The notes under the pieces were generated by a model. It did no database searches and was not told the DNA's origin. It saw only the letters and a program-made list of their open reading frames with translations. Shown piece by piece: positions 24,048 through 34,600 of a DNA stretch of 64,000 nt (its first letter is position 1; each line of letters starts with the position of its first letter). This DNA comes from Crossaster papposus. Taxonomy: Eukaryota; Echinodermata; Asteroidea; Velatida; Solasteridae. The translations under genes and the position numbers were made by a program. The DNA lies in NCBI GenBank assembly GCA_037893245.1, contig JBAIAA010000106.1, forward strand, positions 1,612,001 through 1,676,000, in the 5' to 3' direction.

Positions 24048-24578
24048 AGAATGCAATAAGCCATTTGCGTGTTAAATTTGAATAATATCTGGTTCACTGA
24101 CTTGCTCAACATGTTTGCACAATTAAACTTTAAATTCTCTAGACTAACGATAATGTTGCTATATCACGTGATTCGGGGCAAGCCTAATTACGCTAGCAAC
24201 TTATACCCAGCACGATATGTGGCAGAGGGGTACCCCCCTCTTATCCCTATACTTTATACGCACTCAACACTATTGTAACCTAACCCATCCGTCCCCCCTT
24301 GAAACCTAAAAGGAATTCCTGAGATTCCGGGAACACAATGGTCAACACAAAAGAGGGGGGGGGGGGTTTCTCTGCCACATATATCGTGCTTCACAGCAAC
24401 TCCCAGCTCCGGAATGGTCTGGTGTCTTTGTGCCATTCTCACCCATTGTAAACAATGTATTGGCGCCAAGCGTCTCTTACGTAACTATACGTAACTAGTT
24501 AAAATGTGCCAAACATGTTGAGCAAGTCAGTGAATCAGAAATTATTTAAATTTAACACGCAAATGGCTTATTCAGAAT
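24048..24578. mobile_element. Fold-back element with nested palindrome
   Basis: Arms of ~70 bp at each end are near-complements (AAGCCATTTGCGTGTTAAAT and CACTGACTTGCTCAACATGT on the left). Inside, 24208-24393 is a second inverted repeat (GCACGATATGTGGCAGAGGG and complement) carrying a 12-G run at 24355-24366. This suggests one element inside another. Non-coding. Confidence 0.75.
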
Positions 24579-26625
24579 ATGTCTCACCCAATCAGGCTCC
24601 AACTTGCGAAACAAGGAAAATGTTATTTACTTTTAATCAAGGCATACGAGTATGCCACGATTACCGTAAATAAAAAAACATGTGAATGACTTAATCTGCT
24701 CATACAAGTTATCCTTTTGTAATTATTTTTTTTCTTTTAAGAGAAAGGCCGTAATTAAAAGGTCCAACCCGGCATTATTACCTACTGAAAGACACAGACT
24801 GCAGTTTGGACATTACACTTGATTGACATCAAAATACGCCAGAAGATGTTTTCCACTTTATTTACTTAGTCTTTATTTTCAACGGATATAATCCTAAGTA
24901 CAGATGTTCATCGAGCCCCATCCCCCGTTTAACAGTTTTTGCTTCGCTCACAATATTTAAAAGTCATCTTCACACCAATCTTAGCGCGAAAATTCACACA
25001 AAATGTATACACAATTTATAATAAATATTAAATAATATATAAACTTTTATTTACATTTGGACAGTATTATTACATGTACGCTCAGGTTTTTACACAAGTA
25101 CTAAACGGTTCAGGCCAACCAGGTAGTTAAAAAAAAATATATATACATCCTTAAATAGTTGGAATAATCCCAAACCTATATACCCCCAAGGATGCTCACT
25201 GTTATACATAAACACAATTGTTATCTGGCCAACAAGTTTGAACTTGTAAAAAAAATGGGCCAAACCACCCATACTGCCTCAGTGTTGGATAATATTATAC
25301 CAGTGTCATACACTTTTTATTCACACTAGCGATGTTTTTATGCACACATGTACAGATTTGAAGTCTTCAATCATTTCGTTAGCCAATTTAAACTGTTTGC
25401 AGATGCACAATCGGCAAATTATAAAAACGATTAACATAGACCCAGGTCATAGTTGACCCGAACAAATTATCGTCATTTTGACATAGAAATTGCCATTTCG
25501 ATTTAAGGAAAAAGTCATTTTACAGGAAAAAAAACCTTTTGATTAGTTGGTCATATCTGACCCGAATTCGGAGTAGAATCTGAGTCGGGACTTATAAGAG
25601 TGTAAACGTGACTCTGATGACCAACAATCAATTCGTACTAAGAGGGTGAAGAGCTAATTGCCTTACGCGCAGTGTGACCTAACTGACTATCTGAATCGAG
25701 AATGTGTTACAATGTTTGTGCTTTAAACTGCAAGCAGGCATCCTGGAGTGACAGAGTTTTTCTTATCGATTTTGTTCCGTGGAATTTGAACAGGTCCTCA
25801 ATTTGTTGGTGTCAACTATTGTTTTTGTTGGATAAAGAATTCCGATTTTACCCCAAACCAAACTCTTATTGTGTCTTAAATAGTTACTTTAAAGAACTTG
25901 AAAACGTATTAGCCGCGATCAACACTATTAAGTCTCCGTCGAATCTTCATCTGAACTTTATTTTCGAAGTTATGTTCTGAACACTCAAATATTTCTGCTA
26001 TTCTGACAAACACCCCGCCCCCTTTTTGACCGGGTGATGGGTCATTGGATCACCCCAGATTTTTGTGGCGAGAATAACAAACAATTGTGCTGGTTTTGAG
26101 GTATCTTTTACCTTTCCAACATAGGAAATGTAATTATATGTTTTCCCGGTCAATTTCGGCAAAAGAGCAGCCAATTTAACTACTACGCCATTTTATTTCG
26201 CGCGAAATCTAACGCTGCTGAAAATGTACCGTTCGATTCGATTTGATTGAGGAAAATAACCATCCAACCATCGGATTTCGTTTGTTTACCTTTTTTACGT
26301 TTTATTTTTTACAAGAACATAATCTCACATGAAAGCGAAATTAACTTCTGGGTACAGAATTTGTGGACCTAGTTTTAAAGTTATTTTTCTTAAAATTACA
26401 CGTGTAAAATCTTGGCACGTTCTGTAGCGAGAATGTGCCGATTCCGTATGGTTTTTGGGGCAGCCTGTTTCCTAATATTGTACGTCGTATATGGGATTGA
26501 ACCATACACGACATGTACATGTTTGTATCGTGAACAGCGCCCCGTCACGATATGTGATATGCAGCCCTGCAACTACCCCAACTACTCTCTTTTCCGCCCC
26601 CTAATTTTCTAATTTCCAAGGCGGA
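24579..26625. other. No gene seen
   Basis: About 2 kb of AT-rich sequence. Short open frames (for example 25702-25980 and 26412-26612) show no domain, no splice support and no repeat relationship. GTCATAGTTGACCCGAA and GTCATATCTGACCCGAA at ~25447 and ~25547 are similar, but no element boundary could be drawn. Confidence 0.5.
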
Positions 26626-26649
26626 GGGGGGGGGGGGGGGGGGGGGGGG
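26626..26649 (+). repeat. Poly-G run (24)
   Basis: The longest uninterrupted G run in the window. It lies just downstream of the PLE 3' end (the PLE reads on the - strand). Confidence 0.95.
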
Positions 26650-26689
26650 ATTTTGTCATCACGAATCCCCTCCGACACAGATTTACGCC

Positions 26690-28285
26690 ACTGCTTCTAT
26701 TACCAAAATTAACAAATCAAATAAGTTAAGAGGGTTAATATTTCGATCTTAACAAGATCTTCTTCAGAGACTAAATGACTGTGTACAAGAAACAAACATA
26801 TATAGGGCAAAATACAGCATGATGCACATCATTGACGCTGAAAAAACACAAAAGAAAAAAGCACAGAGTTCAATGGAACAAACAACAAAAGGAGGATTAG
26901 GCTGAGGGATAAAAGGGTGAGGTAAGTGTGGGTAGGATCAAAGGCGGGGTAGGAACAAAAACAGAAGGGGTAAAGCCACAAGGAAAGGGGTCCAGGGTGG
27001 AGATCAAAGGGAAGAACTAACAAAGAAGTATGAATAGGAGTAACGAGGAGGTGGGGGTTGAGGAAAACCAGAGGAGTAAGAACAAACAAAAACAAAATTC
27101 TGGCAAGGAATGAATCTGAAACAGATGACAAATGGAAAAAAAAATTGAAGTTAATCATTTCCTAGTTGGATGTTAAGCCCATGTGGTTGAATAGTCCGAA
27201 GACGATTCATCCACACTTTCTCCCGGCTGAGGCGGACTGAGTCGTTCCGATGGCCAAGTGATTCTATGCCCTGAAGAATCATATCAGAAATGCAAGGGTT
27301 AGGCTGGTTAAAGTGATGTCCTACAGGGGTATCCAGTTTCTTGGTGTTGACAGTCGATCGATGACCGTAGAAACGCTTTTTTAGGGCATTTTTGGTCTCT
27401 CCGACATACTAAACTCCACAAAACCTGCAAGAGATGAGATATATGTTACCAATAATTCTATGAGTAGTACCAGAAGAGTGGCCAGAAAAGGAGTCAGACT
27501 ACTGAATGTGGATCTGGCAGACCACACATCTAGAACTGCACTTGAAAGTTCCGTGCTGGATGGGGGGAGATGCATCCAAGCTGGGAACTTTGGCTCGAAC
27601 AATGAGGTCTCGTAGATTTTGAGGGCGTCTATAGGCCAATACAGGGCTTTCGGGGATGGCACGGACAAGGCGATCTGAAGTGTGGAGAATGTGATGGCTG
27701 TCGTTAGTGATTTTGCGAAGGGAAGGGAGACTGGGGTGAAAGGTAGTCACCAGGGGGATCATGGGTTTGGCATTAGCCTGGGAGGCCTTTACCTTTAGAG
27801 CCAAATTTCTAGGTACGGCTTTGGCTCTGGCAATGGCACGTTGAACTTGGCGGGAACTGTGACCCCTGGCAACCAAGTTGTTCTTCAGTATCTGTGAATG
27901 GCGGGAGAAATCATAGTCGTTAGAACAAATCCTTTTGAGTCTGAGGGCCTGACTAAATGCTATACCAGTCTTGCAATGCCTAGGGTGACAGCTGGAGGAG
28001 TGGAGATACTGGTGTGTGTCTGTGGGTTTAGAATACAGATCAGTGGTTATTAAGTTGTCCTCCTTGCGGATGGTGACATCCAGGAAGTGGGCCTGATGAT
28101 GTGAGTACTCTGATGTGAACTTGATGGTCCTGTGGAAGGAATTCATGTGATTAGTGAAAGTCAGCAGACTGTCTCCACCAGATCCAGGGACGGCACGGTG
28201 CTAAGGCAAGCATGCGTTCCTCGAGGTCACCCAAAAAGAGGCATGCAAAGGAGGATGCCATACGAGTACCCATTGCAGTACCATG
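26690..28285 (-). pseudogene. Penelope-like element, 3' part (RT end plus GIY-YIG)
   Basis: Reading leftward from 28285: GTAMGTRMASSFACLFLGDLEERM (PLE RT), then a deletion that has removed the catalytic IDD block, then FHRTIKFTSEYS, HFLDVTI, the TD(L)YSKPTDTHQYL block and C-terminal RT sequence to 27499. After an in-frame TAG comes a GIY-YIG endonuclease: NIYLISCRFCG, another TAG at ~27406, YVGETKNALKKRFYGHRS, ending MNRLRTIQPHGLN. Non-coding 3' sequence runs to about 26690. The RT upstream part continues at 37157 after the Gypsy insertion. Inactive. Confidence 0.9.
26741..26767 (-). ncRNA. Possible hammerhead-ribozyme core remnant
   Basis: On the - strand CTGAAGA (fits CUGANGA) is followed by a 6-bp stem, GATCTT and AAGATC with loop GTT, and then GAAA. 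This is the order of a hammerhead catalytic core. PLEs are known to carry hammerhead motifs in their terminal regions. Stems I and III and the cleavage site could not be built convincingly, so it may be a degenerate copy or chance. Confidence 0.35.
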
Positions 28286-29324
28286 TGTGAGGAGGCGTTC
28301 TTAGCTGTTATTGTTCAATTGTTATAAGTTGTTTTGTCTCTCTCCGCTGAACGGTGGCGCCCTTTATTTTAACATAATGTTCATGTAAAAGTTCGATGAC
28401 CCAAGGCTCCTTACTGCCTGCACAATCTTTCACAGGTGAGAACGTCAATTTTTGACTGATTATTTGAACCTAGATTTTGGAGATTACACATTAATGATAC
28501 TTGTCCATTATTATTTCCAGTTTATCCGCTTGGGTCAATAGCTCATGCCTATTGTACTTTTTATGTAAAACGTGGTACCAAAAAGTGTTATTTTGGAGTT
28601 TGGAAACTTGTGTCGAAGTGTCAAAAGTTTAGCGGTGACAGTTGCCGTGCGTTGCGTTTCTGCCAGAGCACAATATACATGTACGTGCTGTACGTGGTGA
28701 TTTGTGGAGGCAGTTGGCTTGTTGTGCGCGCGTGGAATAATAATTTAATTACAATGTATACATTGCTGGTTGTGGTGGGTTGCATGGATGTCGCTATGGT
28801 GCGCTGGACTTTGGGGGAATGGGCGTGTATTTTCTGTGTATGTGAATGAGTGCAGCTGGGCCCAGCGATGTGTGTTTGTGTCCCATACCCCTCCTGCCTA
28901 GCGTTTCTGTGGCATCTTTGCGACCTACATAATCTGGTATATTTAATTATTGAGAAATTGATGATGACATTTGTTGAAAGGAATGTTTATTGGAAAAAGG
29001 AGACAAATTAAGGTACAACAAGTTGGATACAGTAATACTATAGTCACTCTTAATTTTATTAATGTGCATTTTAAGTAATTATACAGTCACTTTTAGTTTG
29101 TTGATATTCTTTCAAATGTCAGTCATATTTGTTCATGTATTACAATTTGTCTAATTAATTATCTTGTCTTACTGCCTGCACAATCTTTCACAGTTTGTGC
29201 AGGTATCCCCCAGACGGCGACAATAAACCCGGCCCTGGCTGGAGAGAGACCCCAGAAAGAACCTGTGCTTTGTCCCCTCTTTCACCGGGAGTAACCGCGG
29301 CCCCGGATCTAGCCTCCCCTTACA
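28286..29324 (+). repeat. 5' LTR
   Basis: Begins TGTGAGGAGGCGTTC and ends CCTCCCCTTACA. It contains AATAAA at 29222-29227 and two copies of a 25-bp segment (28411-28435 and 29169-29193, core CTGCCTGCACAATCTTTCAC). The first copy runs into CACAG|GTGAGA, a good splice donor. A 79-codon open frame at 28610-28849 is not credible as a gene. Confidence 0.97.
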
Positions 29325-29326
29325 AC

Positions 29327-29344
29327 TGGCGTAGTCGGCAGGAT
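29327..29344 (+). promoter_or_regulatory. Primer binding site (tRNA-Ser)
   Basis: TGGCGTAGTCGGCAGGAT begins two bases after the LTR. It is the complement of CCA plus the acceptor and T-stem 3' side of animal tRNA-Ser (CCTGCCGACTACG-CCA, recalled from known tRNA-Ser genes), with 18 matching positions. It primes minus-strand cDNA synthesis. Confidence 0.85.
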
Positions 29345-30261
29345 GGGATTTTGAAGCTTCTCCAGACAGGTTGCAGGGCATACTCCGTCAGTCTGTGGAT
29401 TTGGTTACCGGTACCAGAGTCAAGTTTACTGTGGACTTCACGTCGTCACTTGTCCTCGTGTTGAAGAGTGCTCTTCGGACAATGTATATTAGGCTTGTCG
29501 ACAACAACTGAAGATAAAACTATTGTGGACTTAGTTTTTTCGAGCAGGACTTGCCAGTTTACATCAGCTTTGGAGATTTGATAATTGCAAAACAAGAACA
29601 GATTATTACGATTGAAATTTCTGGACTTAGCATTTTTATTCTGTCAAGCAAGAGTGACCAGTTTACATCGGCTTTGGAGGACCGCTAATTGCAAGGCAAG
29701 AACTAATAATTTTAATCGGACTTGTCGTTGTTGTTGGGGATCTACTGCATTACAGTTCTCAAGAACAGTGTTGGAAATCCTACAGTCAGAAACTGATAGG
29801 TGCAGCTGAGAGACCTGTTGTTTGGAAATATTTGCTTTGTGTTTTTAGTGTAATTCACACTCTTTTACATAATTCTTTTAATTGAGATTGAGGTTGTACT
29901 TTACACCGATCATTTGTTTTATATCTGGTGTTTATAGAAATTTGTGTATTGACATACTATGTGTTCCGAAGTATTGTCGTGTCAATAGACTGGTGTATTG
30001 TTGTATTGGATGTTCCTAAATATTGTCATATCAATAGGCTTGTGCCCGGTACAGTGAAAGGTTTTGATATGGTGTATAGTGTATAACACTCCATCAAATT
30101 GGTTGGTGGTTACTGTGTAATTGGCTGAGGCTGTCAGTCAGAGTGTTATACTGTACTATGTAACGTTTTACCGTAGTGTGAGGACACCACTTACATTGTG
30201 TATTTTGATAGACTTGAGTACCTTGTATTAATATTTTGGAAACAGGCATATCGATAGCACT
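29345..30261 (+). other. Gypsy leader with paired imperfect repeats
   Basis: ~0.9 kb of untranslated leader. Two ~55-bp imperfect direct repeats lie at ~29547-29605 and ~29653-29708 (shared CCAGTTTACATC, GCTTTGGAG, CTAATTGCAA/ATAATTGCAA). A second adjacent pair of ~50 bp lies at ~29944-30044 (TGTATTG...GTTCC...TATTGTC...TCAATAG). Such paired elements could form RNA structures for packaging or translation control. That role is inference. Confidence 0.6.
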
Positions 30262-31620
30262 ATGGCGGCATACATTAAGATCCAAGGGGACGGCCCCACT
30301 GTCCACCAATTCCCCCTGGACGAAGATGATGGCACCCTTAGTTTGGCTGTACTCCAGTCCCAATATCCCTCAGCTACGGGACTGTTATACCCAGACGGCG
30401 ACAGCAAAGTAGTGGTCCCAGCCCAGGAGGAAATTATAAAGCCGCCCAAAGAAGGATGGGGAGAACACACCTACTCTGTTCTTCTTCCAGAACAGGCTAG
30501 TTCTCAGAAAGAGGATTCTACTATTCTCGACATTCAGTCACAATTGATGAAGCTGCTTCTGAAACCTCAGTCTCAACTCGTCATGACCCCCGAGAGGAAA
30601 ATCTCCACATTTGAAGGGAAGGTTGGAGAGGTCCGCGAGTTCATCACTAGTATGGAGAATGCCTTTAAATGCTACTCCATTCCCGAGGATCAGAGAGGTG
30701 CCTTTCTTCTTGATTATCTACGCGGCGGTCCGAAAGCTGAAGTTAAGGCCCTCCTGGTGGAGAAGAAGACTGTCGACGAGATAATGGCGTTCCTACGCGA
30801 GTCGTACAGTGACAAGTTAGCTGTTGGTGAACTGCAGCGGATGTTTCTTGAGCGGAGACAGAAGAGTGGAGAAGCGATCCGAGACTATGCGGTCGATATC
30901 GAGAAGCGCTTCTTGAGACTGACACGCCGGGACCCAAAGCTCTACTCAACTCCAGACTCGACGCTTGCAGAACAGTTTATAGAGGGCATCGAAGATCTCT
31001 ACCTTCGCAACTCGTGCCGTGATCAATATGAACAAGGCACTATGGAGACGTTCAGAGAGCTACGGGAGTATGCAATCAAGCGCCAGGGACGAGAGGAAGC
31101 CCGGAACAATGCCAGCAGTGCATTCAACGCCGCAATGCAACTCCCTGGAGGCCCTCGCCCATCTACATCACCTGACCAAAGGGCATGTGACGAGATGATG
31201 TCGGCATTCAGAGAGATGGCCAACCAGGTAGTCGCGACAGTCCGGCAGATTGCCCAACCCACATCAAGCCGTGCTCATGGGCCACCAGTAAGCCAGACTT
31301 CATATGGAAGGGATAGACCCCGTGGTTGCTTCCGTTGTGGTGAATTCGGACACATCGCTCGCCACTGCAGACAAAGTTCCGCCCCTCAGTGGCCAAGGCG
31401 TGACCAGAAGTACTATCAGAGCCAGAGTTCAAACATATATCGACCACAGCAGGCCCAGTTTGCCACTCCCCCAGGTGTGGATATATCCTTGGGCTCTAGT
31501 ACCCATCAGAGCGGTCCCCAGGACACACTTCCCTTCGGTACGACACGAGGATCACGCGAGCAGAGACAGGCAAACCAGACAACCACTTCGAGCCAGGGAA
31601 ACTTCCCCCCTCTTCTGTAG
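30262..31620 (+). CDS. gag: Gag with TDP-43-like N-terminal domain
   Basis: 452 residues. ATG has A at -3 and G at +4. Residues ~1-82 resemble the N-terminal domain of TDP-43: MxxYIKI start, an acidic EDDGTLSLA segment, QYPSATGLLY, and EGWGEHTYSVLLP in the same order and spacing as EDDGT, QFPGACGLRY and GWG..VYVV of TDP-43. That domain has a ubiquitin/DIX-like fold and makes head-to-tail polymers. Residues ~110-280 look like a retrotransposon capsid (FITSMENAF, FLLDYLRGGPKAE, RYAV-like RDYAVDIEKRF). A CCHC knuckle CFRCGEFGHIARHC is at 356-369. The protein ends at TAG 31618-31620, just after two slippery heptamers. It should form the virus-like particle; the added domain may help assembly (inference). 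Confidence 0.93.
   Translation: MAAYIKIQGDGPTVHQFPLDEDDGTLSLAVLQSQYPSATGLLYPDGDSKVVVPAQEEIIKPPKEGWGEHTYSVLLPEQASSQKEDSTILDIQSQLMKLLLKPQSQLVMTPERKISTFEGKVGEVREFITSMENAFKCYSIPEDQRGAFLLDYLRGGPKAEVKALLVEKKTVDEIMAFLRESYSDKLAVGELQRMFLERRQKSGEAIRDYAVDIEKRFLRLTRRDPKLYSTPDSTLAEQFIEGIEDLYLRNSCRDQYEQGTMETFRELREYAIKRQGREEARNNASSAFNAAMQLPGGPRPSTSPDQRACDEMMSAFREMANQVVATVRQIAQPTSSRAHGPPVSQTSYGRDRPRGCFRCGEFGHIARHCRQSSAPQWPRRDQKYYQSQSSNIYRPQQAQFATPPGVDISLGSSTHQSGPQDTLPFGTTRGSREQRQANQTTTSSQGNFPPLL
31596..31620 (+). promoter_or_regulatory. -1 frameshift site, gag to pol
   Basis: GGGAAAC (31596-31602) and CCCCCCT (31605-31611) both fit X XXY YYZ in the gag frame, 16 and 7 bases before the gag TAG. Pol lies in the -1 frame and is open through this region, upstream of its first GTG at 31620. 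No pol ATG is well placed, so frameshift expression is favoured. The downstream stimulatory structure was not determined. Confidence 0.7.
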
Positions 31621-34600
31621 TGAGCCATACGGCAGAGGTTGGAGTAGATGGCTCAACAGGAGTGCTAGGATCCAACTTCCTTTCAAAGACTGTGGGTGAA
31701 TGTTATTCTGTTCGAGTTAAATTTGGAGGAGTACCAGTTAACTGTTTGCTTGATCCAGGATCACAAGTTACTACTGTCGGTGAGCATTTTTTCCACCAGT
31801 GTTTGGAGCCCCAGGGGTTTAAGCTACAGGGTATTCCAACAACATTTTCCCTGGTATCTGCCAGTGGTGCCCCCATCCCCTACGTCGGCTGTTTTGAGAC
31901 AGATGTATCTGCGCTGGGGCACAATGTCAAATCAAGGGTAGTTTTGGTGATCAAGGAGCAGTGGTCGGCATTAAAGAACTGGGAGGAGGCGAATGTCAGA
32001 GGTATCCTTGGTATGAATGTGCTCCGTGAGTGTTGGGAGGCACTCATTGATGTCAGAGGAGCAAATCACATCTGTAAGATAGACTGGCCCACACCGGAAA
32101 CGGCTTGGCAAACTGCGCTCCATATTGTTGGTGAAAAACTGTCCTTTGGTGGGAACACTGGCGAAGTAGGAAAGGCACGACTGGTAGAGGAGCAACGCAT
32201 TGTCGTCTCGGCCCGCCAGGCAGTCATACTGGAAGGAAGGGGACAGCGTGGTCCAGTTGGAGGCTCCTATGATGCAGTTCTTGAACCGGTTAGGGACAGT
32301 GGTATTCCGTCGGGTGTCGTTCCACCGTGTATGGTTAGAGTGGAAAATGGACGGTTCTCTATTGCACTCTTTAATGACACAGACATAGACCTGGTAATCC
32401 CGACTTCTGCTGAACTTGGTACGCTGTACCTGGGTATGGCCAATAGTCCAAAGGAAATGGAGCCCTGTGATCCACAAAGTTGTCCATTACCAGACAACCC
32501 CACTGATGCGACTGACCTCTCGGCAAGGGTTGCTTCAGTTGGAGTTGATGAGGAGCTTTATCCTATCCCTATCCCTGTCGATATTGACCCAACTCTGCTA
32601 AATGCTGAACGACATAACAAGCTTTGTGCACTACTGAAGAAGCACCAGACTGCTTTCTCATCAGACAATCAGGATTTTGGTTTTACAAGCACTATAACCC
32701 ATAGCATCGATACAGGCTCTTCACACCCAGTCCGACAACGTCATAGGTCTCTTCCACCGTCCCAGTACCAGGCTGTACGTGACCACATAAATGGTCTACT
32801 TGAGAAAGGAGTTGTTCGGGAAAGTAGCAGTCCATGGGCCTCTCCGGTTGTGGTTGTACAGAAAAAGGACTCGTCGATCCGCTTGTGTGTAGATTATCGC
32901 CTTCTCAACCGACTCACCCACCGGGACTCCTTTCCACTTCCACGCATCGAAGAGTCCCTCCAAGCCCTCGGCGGAGCCAAGTATTTTAGTGTTCTAGACC
33001 TAACCAGTGGCTACTATCAGGTTGCTGTTGATGCCGATGACATCGAGAAAACGGCCTTTGTCGTCCCTTTTGGACTATACGAATACACCCGCCTTCCATT
33101 TGGGCTGTCAAATGCCCCTGCTACCTTTCAACGGTTGATGCAGCGCTGCCTGGGAGATAAGTGTTTCGAGAGTGTACTCATCTACCTCGACGACATTATC
33201 GTTTACTCTGCCGATTTTGACACACACATGTCACACCTCGATGCAGTTTTTGCCAGACTTCGAGGTCATGGCCTGAAGCTAAAGCCCGCTAAGTGCCACC
33301 TACTTCAAAAAGAGGTTTGCTATTTGGGGCACCGGGTTTCTAGTGAAGGAGTAGCAGTCGATCCAGAAAAGATCAGAGTTGTAGAGAGCTGGCCAGCGCC
33401 GACGACTGTTCGTGAGATGAGAGCATTTCTGGGATTCACTGGATTTTTCCGGCGGTTCGTTCGGGGGTACGCAAACGTTGCCTCGCCTCTATTTAGGCAT
33501 CTGCAATGTAAACCTGGCACAAAACGAAAGGGGAGTAGGCCACCTGGAACGAAGATTACGCTAGACGCCGAGGACCAGGCTGCATTCGGGGCCCTAATTG
33601 ATTGCCTGACAAAGGCTCCAGTGTTGTCCTATGCTGACTTTTCCAAACCCTTCCGGGTGGAGACTGATGCAAGCAGTACAGGTCTTGGTGCAGTTTTGTT
33701 TCAAACGGATGACGAGGGCAATCACCATGCCATTGCATATGCTTCCCGCACACTGAGAGTAGCTGAGAAGTCTGGGCGTTACAGCGCATTTAAACTGGAG
33801 CTGTTAGCAATTAAGTGGGCAGTGACGGAAGTTTTCAAGGATTATCTCTTGGGCAATAAGTGTCTCGTCGTTACAGATCACCATCCCCTGAAGTACCTTG
33901 ATACAGCCAACTTGGGCTGCACAGAGATGAAGTGGGTTCAGCAATTGAGTTCATTCGAGTATGAGCTCGTTTATAGGCCAGGTAGATGCAATCAAGCCGC
34001 AGATGTTCTTTCCAGTAAAGGCCAAGGGGAAGATGCTGGTGAAGTTGTCCAAGTTGAACACCCAACGAGCCCTGTTGTAACTTCGAGTTCCATTGAAGCC
34101 TGTGTCCGGAGCTACTCGCCGGGCACACAACTACCCCCTGTCGTCTGTCACCACATTGAAGCTTGCCGTACAGGAGGGTCTAGCCGCCTGCCTGGATACT
34201 CACTTCGGCAAGTGACAGATAAACAGCAAGCAGATCCCACCTTGGGAAAGGTCATTGAGTTTGTAGAGAGGAAGCAACAACCGTCTCGCCGAGAGCGGGC
34301 CGGCTGCCCACATGATGTTCTGCGGCTCCTTCGGGATTGGGAGAGACTCTCTCTTCAGGATGGATGTCTATACCGTAGAGTCACATCGCCATCTGACCAG
34401 CAAACACATTATCAGCTGCTACTTCCATCACTCCTTCGTGATGAAGTCTTGACCAGATTCCATGATGAGGTTGGACACTTTGGTCCAAAGCGCACTTTCA
34501 AGTTCATCTGGCCAAGATTCTACTGGCACGGCATGCAAGATTTTGTCAAACAGTGGTGTACCAAATGCAAGAGATGTGGCGTCAGTAAACCGCCTATAAG

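Noticed and set aside
26829..27158. Leu-rich 109-codon minus-strand frame
   Set aside because: It lies in the 3' untranslated part of the PLE, with biased composition and no domain.
28610..28849. 79-codon frame in the LTR (also at 36439-36678)
   Set aside because: LTR sequence with no domain. The second copy is identical simply because the LTRs are identical.
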